64,000 nucleotides of DNA from Chryseobacterium luquanense (GCF_026460945.1 NZ_JAOVZV010000002.1:1-64000); one strand, 5' to 3'. Positions 8,829 through 18,715 are shown, numbered from the stretch's first letter. The notes: generated by a model from the sequence alone, not told the origin. Numbers and translations are program-made.

Positions 8829-9413
8829 CTTTGATTTTTATGGACTGCAAATATATTTATTCTGAAAGTTAAAAAGTAATATTTTTTTGTTCAAGCAGAT
8901 TTTTTTGATTTAACAGATTTAAATTAGAAAAAAACATCGGCGTAGTCTGCAAAATCAACGAGATAATAATTATAGACAAGAAATTAAACAGATTTAAAAT
9001 ATGAACTTCCGCTATATCTCATACTATTTAAATTTAACGCAAAGTCAAACAAAGAATTCTAAATATCACCTCTTTTTAAGTTATACAAAGGCGTAAACTT
9101 AATAAAGAAATACAAAGTACTGTCAACTATAATGAATTACAGACAATCGATTAAAAATTTTCATTACATAATTTAAATGTTTCATTACAAAACAATAAAA
9201 ACACTCATTAATTAATCATGTTAAAAATCAACGAATTACACATTTAATCCCAAATAAAAGAAATAATATTATTTCAAAACATCTATAAATAAACAGTTTG
9301 GAGAGAATTAAAGATTTTAAATTAATTTTTAAAAGAAACAATTTTTTAACATACAAAAGGAAAACTTGGTACAGTTTTAGCTAATGTATGAGTGTTCTAA
9401 AAAAATATTTAAA
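8829..9413. other. AT-rich intergenic stretch with decayed simple repeats
   Basis: About 585 bases without a convincing gene. The words CAGATTTTTTT, ACAGATTTAAA (twice, near 8910 and 8985), GTCTGCAAAATCAACGAGA and AACGCAAAGTC resemble worn copies of the short intergenic repeats that are common in Bacteroidetes genomes. The rest is very AT-rich. No RNA gene or clear promoter was seen. Confidence 0.5.
8848..8855 (-). promoter_or_regulatory. -7 element (TATATTTG) of the nucleoid-protein operon
   Basis: Minus-strand TATATTTG fits TAnnTTTG and lies about 20 bases before the ATG. No TTG is found at the expected -33 distance. Confidence 0.45.
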
Positions 9414-9812
9414 ATGAAAAATATTGAGAAGAAGGTAATTAATGAAAATGGGGCAATTGAGCATTTAAAAGTATTCTATCCTACATTACAGAATGAAATT
9501 GAAAAGCTTTCTGTACAAAATAATTTTGCAGGCGTGATACAAACCACAGTAGATCACCTGAAAAATCTTTTGCAGGAATCGAAGATTAATATAGTAAATC
9601 ACAACATCAAAATGATGGGCTGGCTTTACCGAAACGGAACAAATACCGTAAAACAAATGATTGAGAATCTTTTCGTGAGATCTTTCAGAAGTTTTAAAAA
9701 GCAAACCGATACTCACCAATGGAATATTTTATACCAATATATGCCTGTAAGTTTTCAAAAAATTTACGTTAAGCAGACAAAAATGGACGAAGTATTATTC
9801 AAGAGACACTAA
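9414..9812 (+). CDS. Small protein of unknown function
   Basis: A 132-residue, mainly alpha-helical, basic protein without signal peptide or membrane segment. The frame is open from an ATG at 9384, but the ATG at 9414 is preferred because it follows an A-rich stretch typical of flavobacterial starts and removes an odd Cys/Lys-rich leader. I recognise no catalytic motif; the pattern of spaced Leu/Ile and the segment YQYMPVSFQKIYVKQ suggest a small helical fold. It stands alone and ends at a bidirectional terminator. Confidence 0.6.
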   Translation: MKNIEKKVINENGAIEHLKVFYPTLQNEIEKLSVQNNFAGVIQTTVDHLKNLLQESKINIVNHNIKMMGWLYRNGTNTVKQMIENLFVRSFRSFKKQTDTHQWNILYQYMPVSFQKIYVKQTKMDEVLFKRH

Positions 9813-9831
9813 ATCACATCATATATCACGA

Positions 9832-9868
9832 AAAATCCCGAGGCAATTGCGCTTCGGGATTTTCTATT
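9832..9868. terminator. Bidirectional terminator between convergent genes
   Basis: A perfect 10-bp stem (9832-9841 with 9854-9863) with a 12-base loop separates the small-protein gene and the convergent cupin gene. It has a T-rich side for plus-strand transcripts, and an A-run on the left provides Ts for minus-strand transcripts. Confidence 0.8.
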
Positions 9869-9889
9869 TTTTGGTGATTTTTTTTATTT

Positions 9890-10357
9890 TTACCTAACTG
9901 CTTGATATTCTTTTTCAGAAACTGCTTCAAACCATTGTGACGGATTTTTCTCATGGTCAATACTCACTGCAATATGTGTCATAGATTGATCAGCGCTTCC
10001 GCCGTGCCAATGTTTCACATTTTTACCAATTTTAATGACATCTCCTTTTTTGATGATTTGAAGAGGTTTCCCTTCTTCCTGATGATATCCTACTCCATCA
10101 GTAACCAAAAGTGTTTGTCCTCCTGGATGATTGTGCCAATTTGTACGACCTTTTGGCTCAAAAGTGACGTTACTTACACGAGTTCCATCATCACTCAAAA
10201 TTGCCTGATACACATTTCCGTCAAATTTATCATTGGGAACTTTGTTGCCTTTTGGAAACAAGAGTTCTTGCTTTGTAGAATCTTCGTAATTTTTAGTGGG
10301 ACTTTGTTGACAAGAAAATATGGAAATTCCAATTAAGGCTAAAAAAATCTTCTTCAT
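9890..10357 (-). CDS. Cupin-domain lipoprotein
   Basis: A 155-residue single-domain cupin. The ATG at 10357 is chosen over an upstream in-frame ATG at 10399 because it begins a lipoprotein signal peptide, MKKIFLALIGISIFSC, whose lipobox cysteine is C16. The metal-binding cupin motifs are visible as NWHNHPGGQ (first motif) and VKHWHGG (second motif). Similar cupins are found in putative quercetinase-like or mandelonitrile-lyase-like proteins, but the substrate is not predictable here. It is likely anchored in a membrane facing the periplasm. The gene is monocistronic. Confidence 0.85.
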   Translation of the reverse strand: MKKIFLALIGISIFSCQQSPTKNYEDSTKQELLFPKGNKVPNDKFDGNVYQAILSDDGTRVSNVTFEPKGRTNWHNHPGGQTLLVTDGVGYHQEEGKPLQIIKKGDVIKIGKNVKHWHGGSADQSMTHIAVSIDHEKNPSQWFEAVSEKEYQAVR

Positions 10358-10603
10358 TTCAAATTTATTTTGATTGATTTTATCTTGGTTTAACTGCAAG
10401 TTAGGGATTATTTATTAAAAGCTTTGATGTCTATAAGACTTCAATTTATTATTCTAAAATTTATATTTCAAATTTTTTATCAATATAAAAAATTATTTAA
10501 CAAACAAATTCAACATCCGATTATTATTTCAGTAGTTATACTGATTGCAGTGAAAAATATTTTTCCAAATTTTGTGATATAACTAAAACTAATCTAACAG
10601 ATC

Positions 10604-11305
10604 ATGAAAACTTTAATTCTTTTAATATTTATCGTTTTATTTACGCACAATTCACAAGCACAAGTAGGAATTAATACCACTCGACCAATGTCAACATTAG
10701 ATGTCAACGGAAATGTGATTATTAGAGATGTTACTGCAGTGTCAACTTTGAGTTCAGACTACAGTTTAATGATTAGAGACAAATCGTCAATTGGCGACAA
10801 TACCGTTAAAGAAATAAGCAGTGATCTTTTTTCAGGAAAGAAAACGGTTTATTATGCCACAAAAAACGGGGCTTGGTCATTACTTAATTTAAGTCTTGGA
10901 GGAGGGTGGCAAAAATTGAATTTAACAGGAACTTCCGATACAAAAATGGGAAATGCATCTCTTTTTACAGACGGAGTTTATACAGCAATACAGCCTGGAA
11001 TTTATTCGATCAACTATGAATTACAACTGGAATCGGGAATAAATATTGAAGCATTAGGAGGGAAAAAATTAGGCATTTTGAAAAATGATGCTCTATGGGA
11101 AGAAAAAAAACTTGATGGAGTAAGAGTTTCATTATTAGGTATAACCTTGGCTTCGATTCCAATTACGTCTACAGGTATTCAATCTATTTTATCTTTAGAA
11201 ACCGGTGACACTGTGACATTTGCAGTTAATACAAATGGCCTTTTGAATGTAGGTCTTCTTACTGACTCTAAGGTTAATGTCTTTATCTATAAAATCTCTA
11301 ATTAA
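10604..11305 (+). CDS. Exported protein with N-terminal VGINTxxPxxTLDVNG motif
   Basis: A 233-residue protein with a signal peptide of about 19 residues ending in SQAQ. It is followed by VGINTTRPMSTLDVNGN, a segment that opens many flavobacterial and cytophagal secreted proteins and is often linked to tail-fibre-like beta structures. The remainder is rich in beta-strand and small residues and contains a C1q/TNF-like sounding stretch (WQKLNLTGTSDTKMGN, GIYSINYELQLESG), which I regard as a tentative jelly-roll domain. There is no T9SS sorting domain. The cellular role is unknown. Confidence 0.65.
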   Translation: MKTLILLIFIVLFTHNSQAQVGINTTRPMSTLDVNGNVIIRDVTAVSTLSSDYSLMIRDKSSIGDNTVKEISSDLFSGKKTVYYATKNGAWSLLNLSLGGGWQKLNLTGTSDTKMGNASLFTDGVYTAIQPGIYSINYELQLESGINIEALGGKKLGILKNDALWEEKKLDGVRVSLLGITLASIPITSTGIQSILSLETGDTVTFAVNTNGLLNVGLLTDSKVNVFIYKISN

Positions 11306-11371
11306 TTCTCCAATCCTGCACAGGTTGAAATTTGAAATAATTACAGTAACATTATTACAATATAGAAAAAA

Positions 11372-11403
11372 TTAAAACCTCCCAAAAAGATGAAAGGTTT
11401 TAA
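11372..11403. terminator. Weak hairpin between convergent genes
   Basis: A 9-bp stem (11372-11380 with 11395-11403) with a 14-base loop lies between the convergent exported-protein gene and the pectate-lyase-like gene. The T-run is short. Confidence 0.4.
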
Positions 11404-11441
11404 ATAGATAAAATATGAATGTATTAACTTGTGTTATTATT

Positions 11442-14438
11442 TTACTGAACAATAATTTTAAAGTTACTGTTTAGGTTTTCTCCAGAAACGTTCAGAATAT
11501 AATTTCCTGAAACTTTTTTGTCGGCAATATTTAAATTAAAAATTCCGTTTCCGTTTGTTTTCACATTTTCTTTTACGATAACTTTTCCAGACATATCCAT
11601 GATTGTAGCCGTTAAACTAGATTTTTTATATTCGGGAAGCTTAATGTTTATCTGATCTTTTACAGGATTGGGATATACAGAACCTACATTTTTACTGATG
11701 CTGAATTCTGCATTACTTAAAACTGCCTGATTGTACAAAGCAGATATTTCGGTTACAGATAACGCATAATTATACATTTTCAGTTCATCAAACGCACCTT
11801 TGTAAGGAGCAGGAGCAGTAGTTGTCTGGAATTCCAATTCACCGATATTACCTATAATCAAATCACTTGCTTCGCCAATTCCGGTAACTGCAGTTTCATC
11901 ACCTTCAGAACTTAAAACTCCGTTGGTATAAATTCGCATTTTATGAGCCGTAATGTCTCTTTGAATCACCACATGTACCCAATTATTGGTAAAATAATTG
12001 GCAATTGGAGACGTGATTTCTTTTTTCGTAACATCATCATCAATCGCATATCGCAGTTGGCCGCCTTTTATTTCAATATTAAAACGTTTTCCTGTAGCAC
12101 CTGTAGTAAGATTTTTAGTAAAAGAACCTTTACACAATACATATAAACTTGTCGCCGAAGATGATGGAATCATGCTTTGTGGAGCTTTCATCCAATAAGA
12201 CACAGTGAAAGAATTATTATTAAATAATATCTGATCCTGATGAGGAATACTTGCTATATAAGGAGTATTGGGAGAAGTTGCCAAATCTAATGCATAATTT
12301 TCTTTTCCAGGAACTCTCACATTTGCATTGTCATAGGCAACATTTAGTGTTCCGTTGTTGGCATAAGAAGTAAGATCTGCAATTTGCTCACCCGAAAGAG
12401 GAGCTTCCGAAAATGGCCAGTTTCCGACAAGACTTGGAGTCAGCGCACGAAAACTCCAAACATCTCCCGTCACTGCACCCAAAGTATTGGAAGAATCTAT
12501 TCTCCAGTAATAATTGGTTGCCGTATTTAAACTCGTTAACTGATAAGATGGTGCAACAGAATAAGGAACTGTAGCAACATTATTTAAATTTTGCGGATCT
12601 GTTCCAAAATAGACAGTATAATTGGTTGTGTTTGTACTTCCTGTCCATTTTAAAAGCAGATTTCCATTGGTTAATTGCACATCATTAAATCCGTTTGCAG
12701 GATTCGGAGAAGTTGCTTTGGTTGGAGCTGAAGGAACAGGAGGTGTAGTAACAGAAGCATTCGGTGTATAAACTGAAGAATCTGTAGCATTCATTGCTTT
12801 TACTCTATAATAATACTGAGTATTTGGAGTAAGCCCTGTTTCGTTATAACTCGTCGTATTTGCAGGAAGTGTAGCAATTACCGTGAATGAAGTTCCGTTT
12901 GGTGAACGTTCCAAAACATAATTGGTTTCATTCGTTGCATTATCGCTCCAATTAACTGTTAGAGAGCTTGAAGCTGGAGAACCTGAAGTTAATGAATTAG
13001 TAAAATTCACCCCAGAAGGCGGAATAACAAAAGCCGGAGCCGGAGTATTTGGTAAACCGTTAATGTAAACTTCAATATTCAGGTAAGGTGCATTGGTAGT
13101 ACTTACCGCCAAAGCATCGGCTACATTAGGATTTAAACCATGTGCAATTTCCCATGCATCGGGCATTCCGTCATTATCTGTATCTAAAGGAGCCGGAGCG
13201 CCATAAATATGTCCTGCTCCCCCGTTTGTAAAACCAAACTGAGTTGTTAAATCACTTTGTACATAAACATAAGTAGCGGTTGTTCCTTTCGATTGTAAAT
13301 CTGAAACCATCAGCTGATCTACCTGATCACGTACAGGATAAGATGCTCCAACACCTGCAATAATATTATCGAATGCACCTTGAGCCGTCAAGGCCGGGTT
13401 TTTCATCGGATAATCATACGAAGTTGACTGAATTGCTGTTGCATCTCCAACCGGATAACCTGTCAAATCCTGTGGAACCAAAGTACCATCTAAAACTCCG
13501 TTTTTATTATTATCAAAATAATTTCCTGAGCCATATAAATTGAAATTGGCATTTCCAACACTGAAAGGTGTAGAAACCGTACCACTCGTATTTGGTCCTC
13601 CGATAAAATAATTATTAATAATATTTACATAAGAGGCTCCAGCAGAATCTCCACCCATAATGTAAGCTTCACCAGATTGTGTATGACCGTAAGTATTGCC
13701 GTAATTTCCCCAATTATAAACAACATTGTTTACAAATTCGTTGATTCCCTTTACTTTATTATTTCGGGTCTTATTACAGATATATAAATTTCCGATCAAA
13801 CTGATTTTTCCTCCTGCGGAAGGTTGCATTAATCCACCTGCAGAATGGTTGTGACGATGTAATCCTTGTCCGATAATAGAATTTTGGATCGTAATATTAT
13901 CAGGACTGTTTCCGTTGTTATCCCAATTTATAGAGAAAACTTCGTCTGTTCCCCAAGTAAAGGTCATGTGATCCAGAATAATATTTGCACCGTTGGAAAT
14001 TCCTGATGCATCCTGATTTTGAGCTGTACCGCCATAACGAAGACGCATAAATCTTGCAATCGTATTATTAGATCCCGAAAATGAAACTCGTGGCCCTAAA
14101 AATAAAATTCCTTCTCCGGGAGCAGTTTGTCCCGCAATTGTCGTATTACTTGCAACAGCTACAACAGATTGTAAATTGACAATTCCACCCACTTTGAAGA
14201 TAACAAATCTTCCCGGCTGACTTACCGCATCACGGAAAGATCCTGCTCCACTGTCATTTAAATTCGTAACCAGATAAATTTGAGGATTGGCGGCACCTCT
14301 TGCTCCTGTTGTAAATCTGCCAAAACCGGTAGCTTCCGGAAATGCCAAAGTCTGAGCATTGAGATCAAATGTGGACAAGGTAATTCCACAAAGCAGTAAG
14401 GATTTAAGAGTCTGCTTAAAAAGTAAGGATTTTTTCAT
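11442..14438 (-). CDS. T9SS-secreted pectate-lyase-like multidomain protein
   Basis: A 998-residue exported protein. The ATG at 14438 is chosen because it starts a signal peptide that ends in LNAQ; an in-frame ATG 51 bases upstream lacks one. Residues about 30-420 form a right-handed beta-helix of the pectate lyase superfamily (FPEATGFGRFTTGARG, NLNDSGAGSFRDAV, ILDHMTFTWGTDE). A calcium-type DTDNDGMPDAWE motif follows, then two fibronectin III domains (about 480-665), a LamG/concanavalin-like domain (about 680-870) and a C-terminal T9SS type A sorting domain (VYPNPVKDQINI). It probably binds and cleaves a pectin-like or other acidic polysaccharide at the cell surface. No SusC/SusD genes are nearby. 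Confidence 0.88.
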   Translation of the reverse strand: MKKSLLFKQTLKSLLLCGITLSTFDLNAQTLAFPEATGFGRFTTGARGAANPQIYLVTNLNDSGAGSFRDAVSQPGRFVIFKVGGIVNLQSVVAVASNTTIAGQTAPGEGILFLGPRVSFSGSNNTIARFMRLRYGGTAQNQDASGISNGANIILDHMTFTWGTDEVFSINWDNNGNSPDNITIQNSIIGQGLHRHNHSAGGLMQPSAGGKISLIGNLYICNKTRNNKVKGINEFVNNVVYNWGNYGNTYGHTQSGEAYIMGGDSAGASYVNIINNYFIGGPNTSGTVSTPFSVGNANFNLYGSGNYFDNNKNGVLDGTLVPQDLTGYPVGDATAIQSTSYDYPMKNPALTAQGAFDNIIAGVGASYPVRDQVDQLMVSDLQSKGTTATYVYVQSDLTTQFGFTNGGAGHIYGAPAPLDTDNDGMPDAWEIAHGLNPNVADALAVSTTNAPYLNIEVYINGLPNTPAPAFVIPPSGVNFTNSLTSGSPASSSLTVNWSDNATNETNYVLERSPNGTSFTVIATLPANTTSYNETGLTPNTQYYYRVKAMNATDSSVYTPNASVTTPPVPSAPTKATSPNPANGFNDVQLTNGNLLLKWTGSTNTTNYTVYFGTDPQNLNNVATVPYSVAPSYQLTSLNTATNYYWRIDSSNTLGAVTGDVWSFRALTPSLVGNWPFSEAPLSGEQIADLTSYANNGTLNVAYDNANVRVPGKENYALDLATSPNTPYIASIPHQDQILFNNNSFTVSYWMKAPQSMIPSSSATSLYVLCKGSFTKNLTTGATGKRFNIEIKGGQLRYAIDDDVTKKEITSPIANYFTNNWVHVVIQRDITAHKMRIYTNGVLSSEGDETAVTGIGEASDLIIGNIGELEFQTTTAPAPYKGAFDELKMYNYALSVTEISALYNQAVLSNAEFSISKNVGSVYPNPVKDQINIKLPEYKKSSLTATIMDMSGKVIVKENVKTNGNGIFNLNIADKKVSGNYILNVSGENLNSNFKIIVQ

Positions 14439-14813
14439 GAATATTAATTTTGTGTGAACTAATCTACCAACAAACCCAAATTGGAGCATCCTGTCCCATC
14501 CTGCTACTCTCTAAATATCAAATGATTACAAATGAATCATTGGAAATTCCACAAAAACATCTGCTCTGATCTCTAAGTTTTCACCTCATTTTTCATCAAG
14601 AGAATATATAATTCAGAAAAAAAAATAGATAAAATAGTATTAGATTTGAAAATCAAATGTTCTTTTACTGAGTTAAACTTTAAAATGACACATCCTCTTA
14701 AAAATTATTATCATGCAGATGTTTTAGGCAAAATAAATCATCTCATTCAAGAAAGGGAATTTACAGATTTGATTTAAAATTTACAAAAACATCAATTTAT
14801 AAATCAATAAAAC
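14439..14813. other. Intergenic stretch, no gene seen
   Basis: About 375 bases between divergent genes. It holds a TAGATTTG promoter-like word on the plus strand at 14641-14648, without a -33 box, and a short 7-bp hairpin near 14520-14542. Nothing else was recognised. Confidence 0.5.
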
Positions 14814-15257
14814 ATGGCAACAAAAAATAAAACCACAGAAACCCAGGTTAGTGTTACAGATTTCATCAATTCATTTGTTGATAATGAGCAGAAAAGACAA
14901 GACAGTTTTCAACTTATTGAGCTTATGAAAAAATGGTCAGGTTTTGAGCCTAAAATGTGGGGACCTACAATGATAGGCTTTGGAAGCTATCACTACAAAT
15001 ATGTAAGCGGACATGAAGGAGATGCCATGATTATTGGTTTTTCGCCTAGAAAAGCACAGTTTTCGCTCTATGTGGCAGCTCCAGGAGAGGAAAATCAACA
15101 ACTGCTCGAAAAATTAGGAAAAATTAAAATGGCAAAAGCCTGTATTTATTTCAGAAAATTATCAGATTTAAATCTTGAGGTTTTAGAAATATTAAGCAAA
15201 GCAACTATCAAATATATCAGCGCAAATAATGAGTGTGCCTGCAGAATTTCGGATTAA
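14814..15257 (+). CDS. DUF1801 (YdhG-like) domain protein
   Basis: A 147-residue soluble protein of the DUF1801 family, recognised by the tryptophan/glycine signature KMWGPTMIGFGSYHYKY, the following segment MIIGFSPRKAQFSLY, and a C-terminal GKACIYFRKLSDLN-like segment. Relatives are small alpha/beta proteins resembling iron chaperones or of unknown role. The ATG at 14814 follows an A-rich stretch. A DUF3817 membrane gene starts 56 bases after the stop, perhaps in the same transcript. Confidence 0.8.
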   Translation: MATKNKTTETQVSVTDFINSFVDNEQKRQDSFQLIELMKKWSGFEPKMWGPTMIGFGSYHYKYVSGHEGDAMIIGFSPRKAQFSLYVAAPGEENQQLLEKLGKIKMAKACIYFRKLSDLNLEVLEILSKATIKYISANNECACRISD

Positions 15258-15313
15258 TATTTAAAATAATTCTAACTTTTCACCAAGCAATCTATAACAA
15301 ACAAATTGACAAC

Positions 15314-15607
15314 ATGATCAACATTTACCGTAAAATAGCAATTATCGAGGGCATTTCTTATTTAATTTTACTCTTTATTGCGATGCCCATAAAATACATT
15401 CTTGATATTTCAGAGCCTGTAAAATATTTTGGCTGGATTCATGGAGTTTTATTCTTAGTTTATATGGTGATTCTCATTATTGCTTCTATAAAATACCGAT
15501 GGAGCCTCAAGAGAATTGCAATATACCTTATCGGATCTGTTTTACCATTTGTTCCTTTTATTTTAGATAAAAATTTAAAGAAAGAATATCAATCGATAAA
15601 TAATTGA
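15314..15607 (+). CDS. DUF3817 small membrane protein
   Basis: A 97-residue protein with three hydrophobic helices (about residues 10-25, 38-58 and 68-86). The motif YRKIAIIEGISYLILL at the start and the pattern KYFGWIHGVLFLVY match the DUF3817 family of small integral membrane proteins of unknown function. The frame is open from 15233, but that part overlaps the end of the DUF1801 gene; the ATG at 15314 begins exactly at the family's conserved N-terminus. It is possibly cotranscribed with the DUF1801 gene. Confidence 0.78.
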   Translation: MINIYRKIAIIEGISYLILLFIAMPIKYILDISEPVKYFGWIHGVLFLVYMVILIIASIKYRWSLKRIAIYLIGSVLPFVPFILDKNLKKEYQSINN

Positions 15608-15721
15608 TGTTTAAATGTATCGAAATCGCTTACTACTTTTGTTTATTTTCCCTTATTAAAGAAATAAAATTCTGGCTAAATCTTTTATCTTTACGAAATA
15701 TTAAACTAAAGTTAAAACTTG

Positions 15722-16876
15722 ATGGATAAAAGCAATTTGTTAATTATTGTAACGGTCATTTCTCTGTTCATTGCTTTTTTTCTTGCCTTTTTTCTTCTCA
15801 CTGTTAAGAACAGAAATAAACCCAGCAATTCACTTTTTGCATTCTATCTGATTCTTATTGCAATAGATGTAAGCGAACCTATAGTTAGTTTAATTATTGA
15901 CAGACCCTCAAATCTGGGAATGTTCAGAAGTACATTTGCATTTTTACAGATTCCTGTCTTCTATCTTTATGTAATGTCGGTTTGTTATTCAGATTTTAGG
16001 CTAAAATCAAAACATTTGCTTCATTTTTTGCCCTTTTTAATCGTAAATATTATCCTGATTCCAGATTTTTATTCCGTTGATTTGATTTCTAAATTTGATT
16101 TTATCAAAAATCGACAAAGTATGATAGAATTTCAATTCATTCATATTTTGATACATATTCAGTTAACAGCCTATCTTATTGCTATTTTCCTGATACTGAG
16201 AAGAACAAAAAAACTTTATCTGGAAAATTTCGCCGGTACAAATATTCATTCATATCATTGGCTGTTCCAATTTACAGTTGTTCTCACGATTTTATATTCG
16301 GTGGCTCTTTTAAAAAACATTTTTAAATTTTCAGATTATCCCGAGATTTCCGAATGGATAAAAATTTTCGGATTGGTTTTGCAAATGTTTATTGTCTGTT
16401 GGTATTTGTATAAAGCACTCAATAATCCTCATTTATTCAGAAATATCGATTCTAAACTAAAACTCGTTTCCGATATTATTTCAGAACAAAAAACGACTGA
16501 ATTATCATTTATAAATGAACAAGAACACAATGAAGATTTACAGAAACTAAAGAAATATATGAGCGATGAAAAACCATTTTTGGATCCGTCAATTACGATT
16601 CAGAATATTTCTGAAAATATCAATATTCCTGTTCGGGAATTATCGGTTTTAATTAATCATCAATTAGGTAAGCATTTTTATGATTTTGTGAATACATATC
16701 GAATTGAATATGCAATGGAAATATTAAAAAATCCGGCAAAAACCAAAGTTACAGTTCTCGAAATCCTGTACGAAGTCGGATTTAATTCTAAATCTTCTTT
16801 CAATACCGCTTTCAAAAAACATACAGGAAATACGCCAACTTCGTATCGTAAAACACTACATAACAGTATTTTGTAA
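15722..16876 (+). CDS. Membrane-anchored AraC-family transcriptional regulator
   Basis: A 384-residue protein whose first 240 residues form about seven membrane helices, followed by a linker and a C-terminal AraC DNA-binding domain (about 285-380). In that domain the first helix-turn-helix is ITIQNISENINIPVRELSVL and the second is TVLEILYEVGFNSKSSFNT, ending in the canonical FKKHTGNTPTSYRK. The architecture is common in Bacteroidetes and probably senses a membrane or periplasmic signal. A frame-extending TTG lies one codon upstream; the ATG at 15722 is used. The target is unknown; the downstream hydrolase gene is a candidate. Confidence 0.88.
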   Translation: MDKSNLLIIVTVISLFIAFFLAFFLLTVKNRNKPSNSLFAFYLILIAIDVSEPIVSLIIDRPSNLGMFRSTFAFLQIPVFYLYVMSVCYSDFRLKSKHLLHFLPFLIVNIILIPDFYSVDLISKFDFIKNRQSMIEFQFIHILIHIQLTAYLIAIFLILRRTKKLYLENFAGTNIHSYHWLFQFTVVLTILYSVALLKNIFKFSDYPEISEWIKIFGLVLQMFIVCWYLYKALNNPHLFRNIDSKLKLVSDIISEQKTTELSFINEQEHNEDLQKLKKYMSDEKPFLDPSITIQNISENINIPVRELSVLINHQLGKHFYDFVNTYRIEYAMEILKNPAKTKVTVLEILYEVGFNSKSSFNTAFKKHTGNTPTSYRKTLHNSIL

Positions 16877-17004
16877 TTACTCTTACTTTTTCAATTCATC
16901 ATTCGAACTCATTTTTTAATAGAAATTCGTCTCACTGCATTTATTCGGTCGTGTAAGATTTTGTTCTTCCGCACATTTGTACCCTAATCTTAAAACAAGG
17001 TACA

Positions 17005-18063
17005 ATGAAAACTACATTCACACTCTTAACAGCATTATTATTCATCAGTAATTTTGCTTTTTGCCAAGACTTTTCTAAGAAGATTGATTCTATTATTAAA
17101 GCCAGTTATAATAAAAACCCGGACGTTGGAATCAGTGTTGGTTTTATCAGCAACAACAAAGAATTTTATACTTCTTACGGAAAGCTGAGTAAAGAAAGCA
17201 AAGTCAATATTGATAAAAATTCAATCTTCGAAATTGCTTCCATTACCAAAATCTTAACCGGAAATATGATTGCTCAGGCTTCTTTGGAAAAGAAATTAAA
17301 ACTGGATGATTACATCGACAATTATCTTCCTAAACAATACATTCTGCAGAAGAATCTTCAGAACAAAATCAAAATCTCAGATTTGGCTTCACATCAGTCG
17401 GGCTTACCCGATTTCGATTTTCAGGAGTTGATTAAAATAAATTCTCAACAACCGATAAACAGCATTACAAGAGAATCATTAGCAAAAATGATTAATGAAT
17501 CTATAGACCTCATCGATTATGGAAAATTCAGATATTCTAATATTAATTTTACTTTATTGGGACAGATTCTAGAGAAAATATATGGTAAAAGTTATGATGA
17601 AATTATCCGGGAAAAAATATTTAAACCTGCAAAAATGCATAATACACTGACTCAAGATTTTAATGTAAAAAATATTACAACAGGTTATAATCCTGAAGGA
17701 GGCGCTCAAGAGTTTTTCTTGTGGAATGTAACTGCACCTGCCGGATTGGTAAAATCTAATGCTTCTGATATGACGAAATATCTTAAAGCACTTTTAACAA
17801 ATGGAAATCCAATCTCAAATGCAGCTTTATTAACCGAAAAAATCTATTACAAAGATGAAAAACGTGAAATGGGATTAGGTTTTAACATCAATACCGAAGA
17901 TAACGATACTATTTTCCTGAAATCTGGTGATTCTATGGGACAATCTTCTATTATTTGCTACAATAGAGATAAGAATTGGGGATTTATCATCCTTTTGAAT
18001 CAGAGGAACTCAAAAATGAGACAAGATTTGTTGAATCAGATTTACGGAACAGTTTTAAAGTAA
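17005..18063 (+). CDS. Secreted serine hydrolase, beta-lactamase (class C/PBP) fold
   Basis: A 352-residue protein with a signal peptide of 20 residues ending near FAFCQ. The active-site SxxK is SITK at residues 79-82 and the second motif YSN is at 177-179. A later glycine-rich segment (KSGDSMGQSS) stands where the KTG-type motif lies. This family contains D-aminopeptidases, esterases and class C-like enzymes, and most members are not antibiotic beta-lactamases. It lies between a membrane AraC regulator and a Crp/Fnr regulator. The exact substrate is undetermined. Confidence 0.87.
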   Translation: MKTTFTLLTALLFISNFAFCQDFSKKIDSIIKASYNKNPDVGISVGFISNNKEFYTSYGKLSKESKVNIDKNSIFEIASITKILTGNMIAQASLEKKLKLDDYIDNYLPKQYILQKNLQNKIKISDLASHQSGLPDFDFQELIKINSQQPINSITRESLAKMINESIDLIDYGKFRYSNINFTLLGQILEKIYGKSYDEIIREKIFKPAKMHNTLTQDFNVKNITTGYNPEGGAQEFFLWNVTAPAGLVKSNASDMTKYLKALLTNGNPISNAALLTEKIYYKDEKREMGLGFNINTEDNDTIFLKSGDSMGQSSIICYNRDKNWGFIILLNQRNSKMRQDLLNQIYGTVLK

Positions 18064-18103
18064 AAAACGTTTCATATTTTGAAAAGATTTATTTATTCTG
18101 ATT

Positions 18104-18715
18104 ATGAAAAAGAACTTTAACCGTAGTTTTGTAGTTAAAAATAAAAAAGTGATTGAGGAATATTTTCGCAGTTTCAATATATTTAAAGAAGAAGAGATTA
18201 AAGATTTCGTTCAGTTATTTGAAGTCAGAAAACTTGTTAAAAATGATTTCTTTGCAAATGAAGGTGAAAAATGCAATGAAGTTGCTTTTATTAAATCAGG
18301 AATTTTCCGGTCGTACTATACAACTTCAGAAGGAAATGATATGACGTATTGTTTCAGATTTCCAAATGATATGCTTGCTTCTTATTCCTCATTTATCACA
18401 GGAAATCCTAGTTTGGAAACCTTACAAGCCATTTCATCTGCAGAATTATTAGTCATCGGAAAAGATACGATTGATAAACTTACAACCAACAATTATAATT
18501 GGACGATATTTTTGAAAATAATTGCTGAACAAAACTATATTGAACTGGAAAAACGAATTTTTCAACTTCAAAAAGAAACTGCTATTCAAAGATATACTGC
18601 TTTAGTTGAAAATCAACCCGCATTTATACAGCAAATCCCACTACAATATCTTGCTTCTTATCTCAACATTACACAAAGACATTTAAGCAGAATCAGGAAA
18701 GAAATTACTTTTTAG
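18104..18715 (+). CDS. Crp/Fnr-family transcriptional regulator
   Basis: A 203-residue regulator with a cyclic-nucleotide-binding-like beta-roll (about residues 30-125), a dimerisation helix and a C-terminal helix-turn-helix containing IPLQYLASYLNITQRHLSRIRKE. The pattern is that of the Bacteroidetes Crp/Fnr group. Cysteines for a Fnr-type iron-sulfur cluster are absent and the cAMP phosphate-binding motif is not conserved, so the ligand may differ. It lies 40 bases after the hydrolase gene and just before the quinone-reductase-like gene, which it may control. Confidence 0.85.
   Translation: MKKNFNRSFVVKNKKVIEEYFRSFNIFKEEEIKDFVQLFEVRKLVKNDFFANEGEKCNEVAFIKSGIFRSYYTTSEGNDMTYCFRFPNDMLASYSSFITGNPSLETLQAISSAELLVIGKDTIDKLTTNNYNWTIFLKIIAEQNYIELEKRIFQLQKETAIQRYTALVENQPAFIQQIPLQYLASYLNITQRHLSRIRKEITF

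Noticed and set aside
11943..12198. Two short plus-strand frames inside the pectate-lyase-like gene
   Set aside because: They overlap a long gene with clear domain content and show no family pattern.
17005..18063. A dedicated antibiotic beta-lactamase gene
   Set aside because: SxxK and YSN motifs occur across the wider serine-hydrolase family, and nothing in the sequence marks true beta-lactam hydrolysis.
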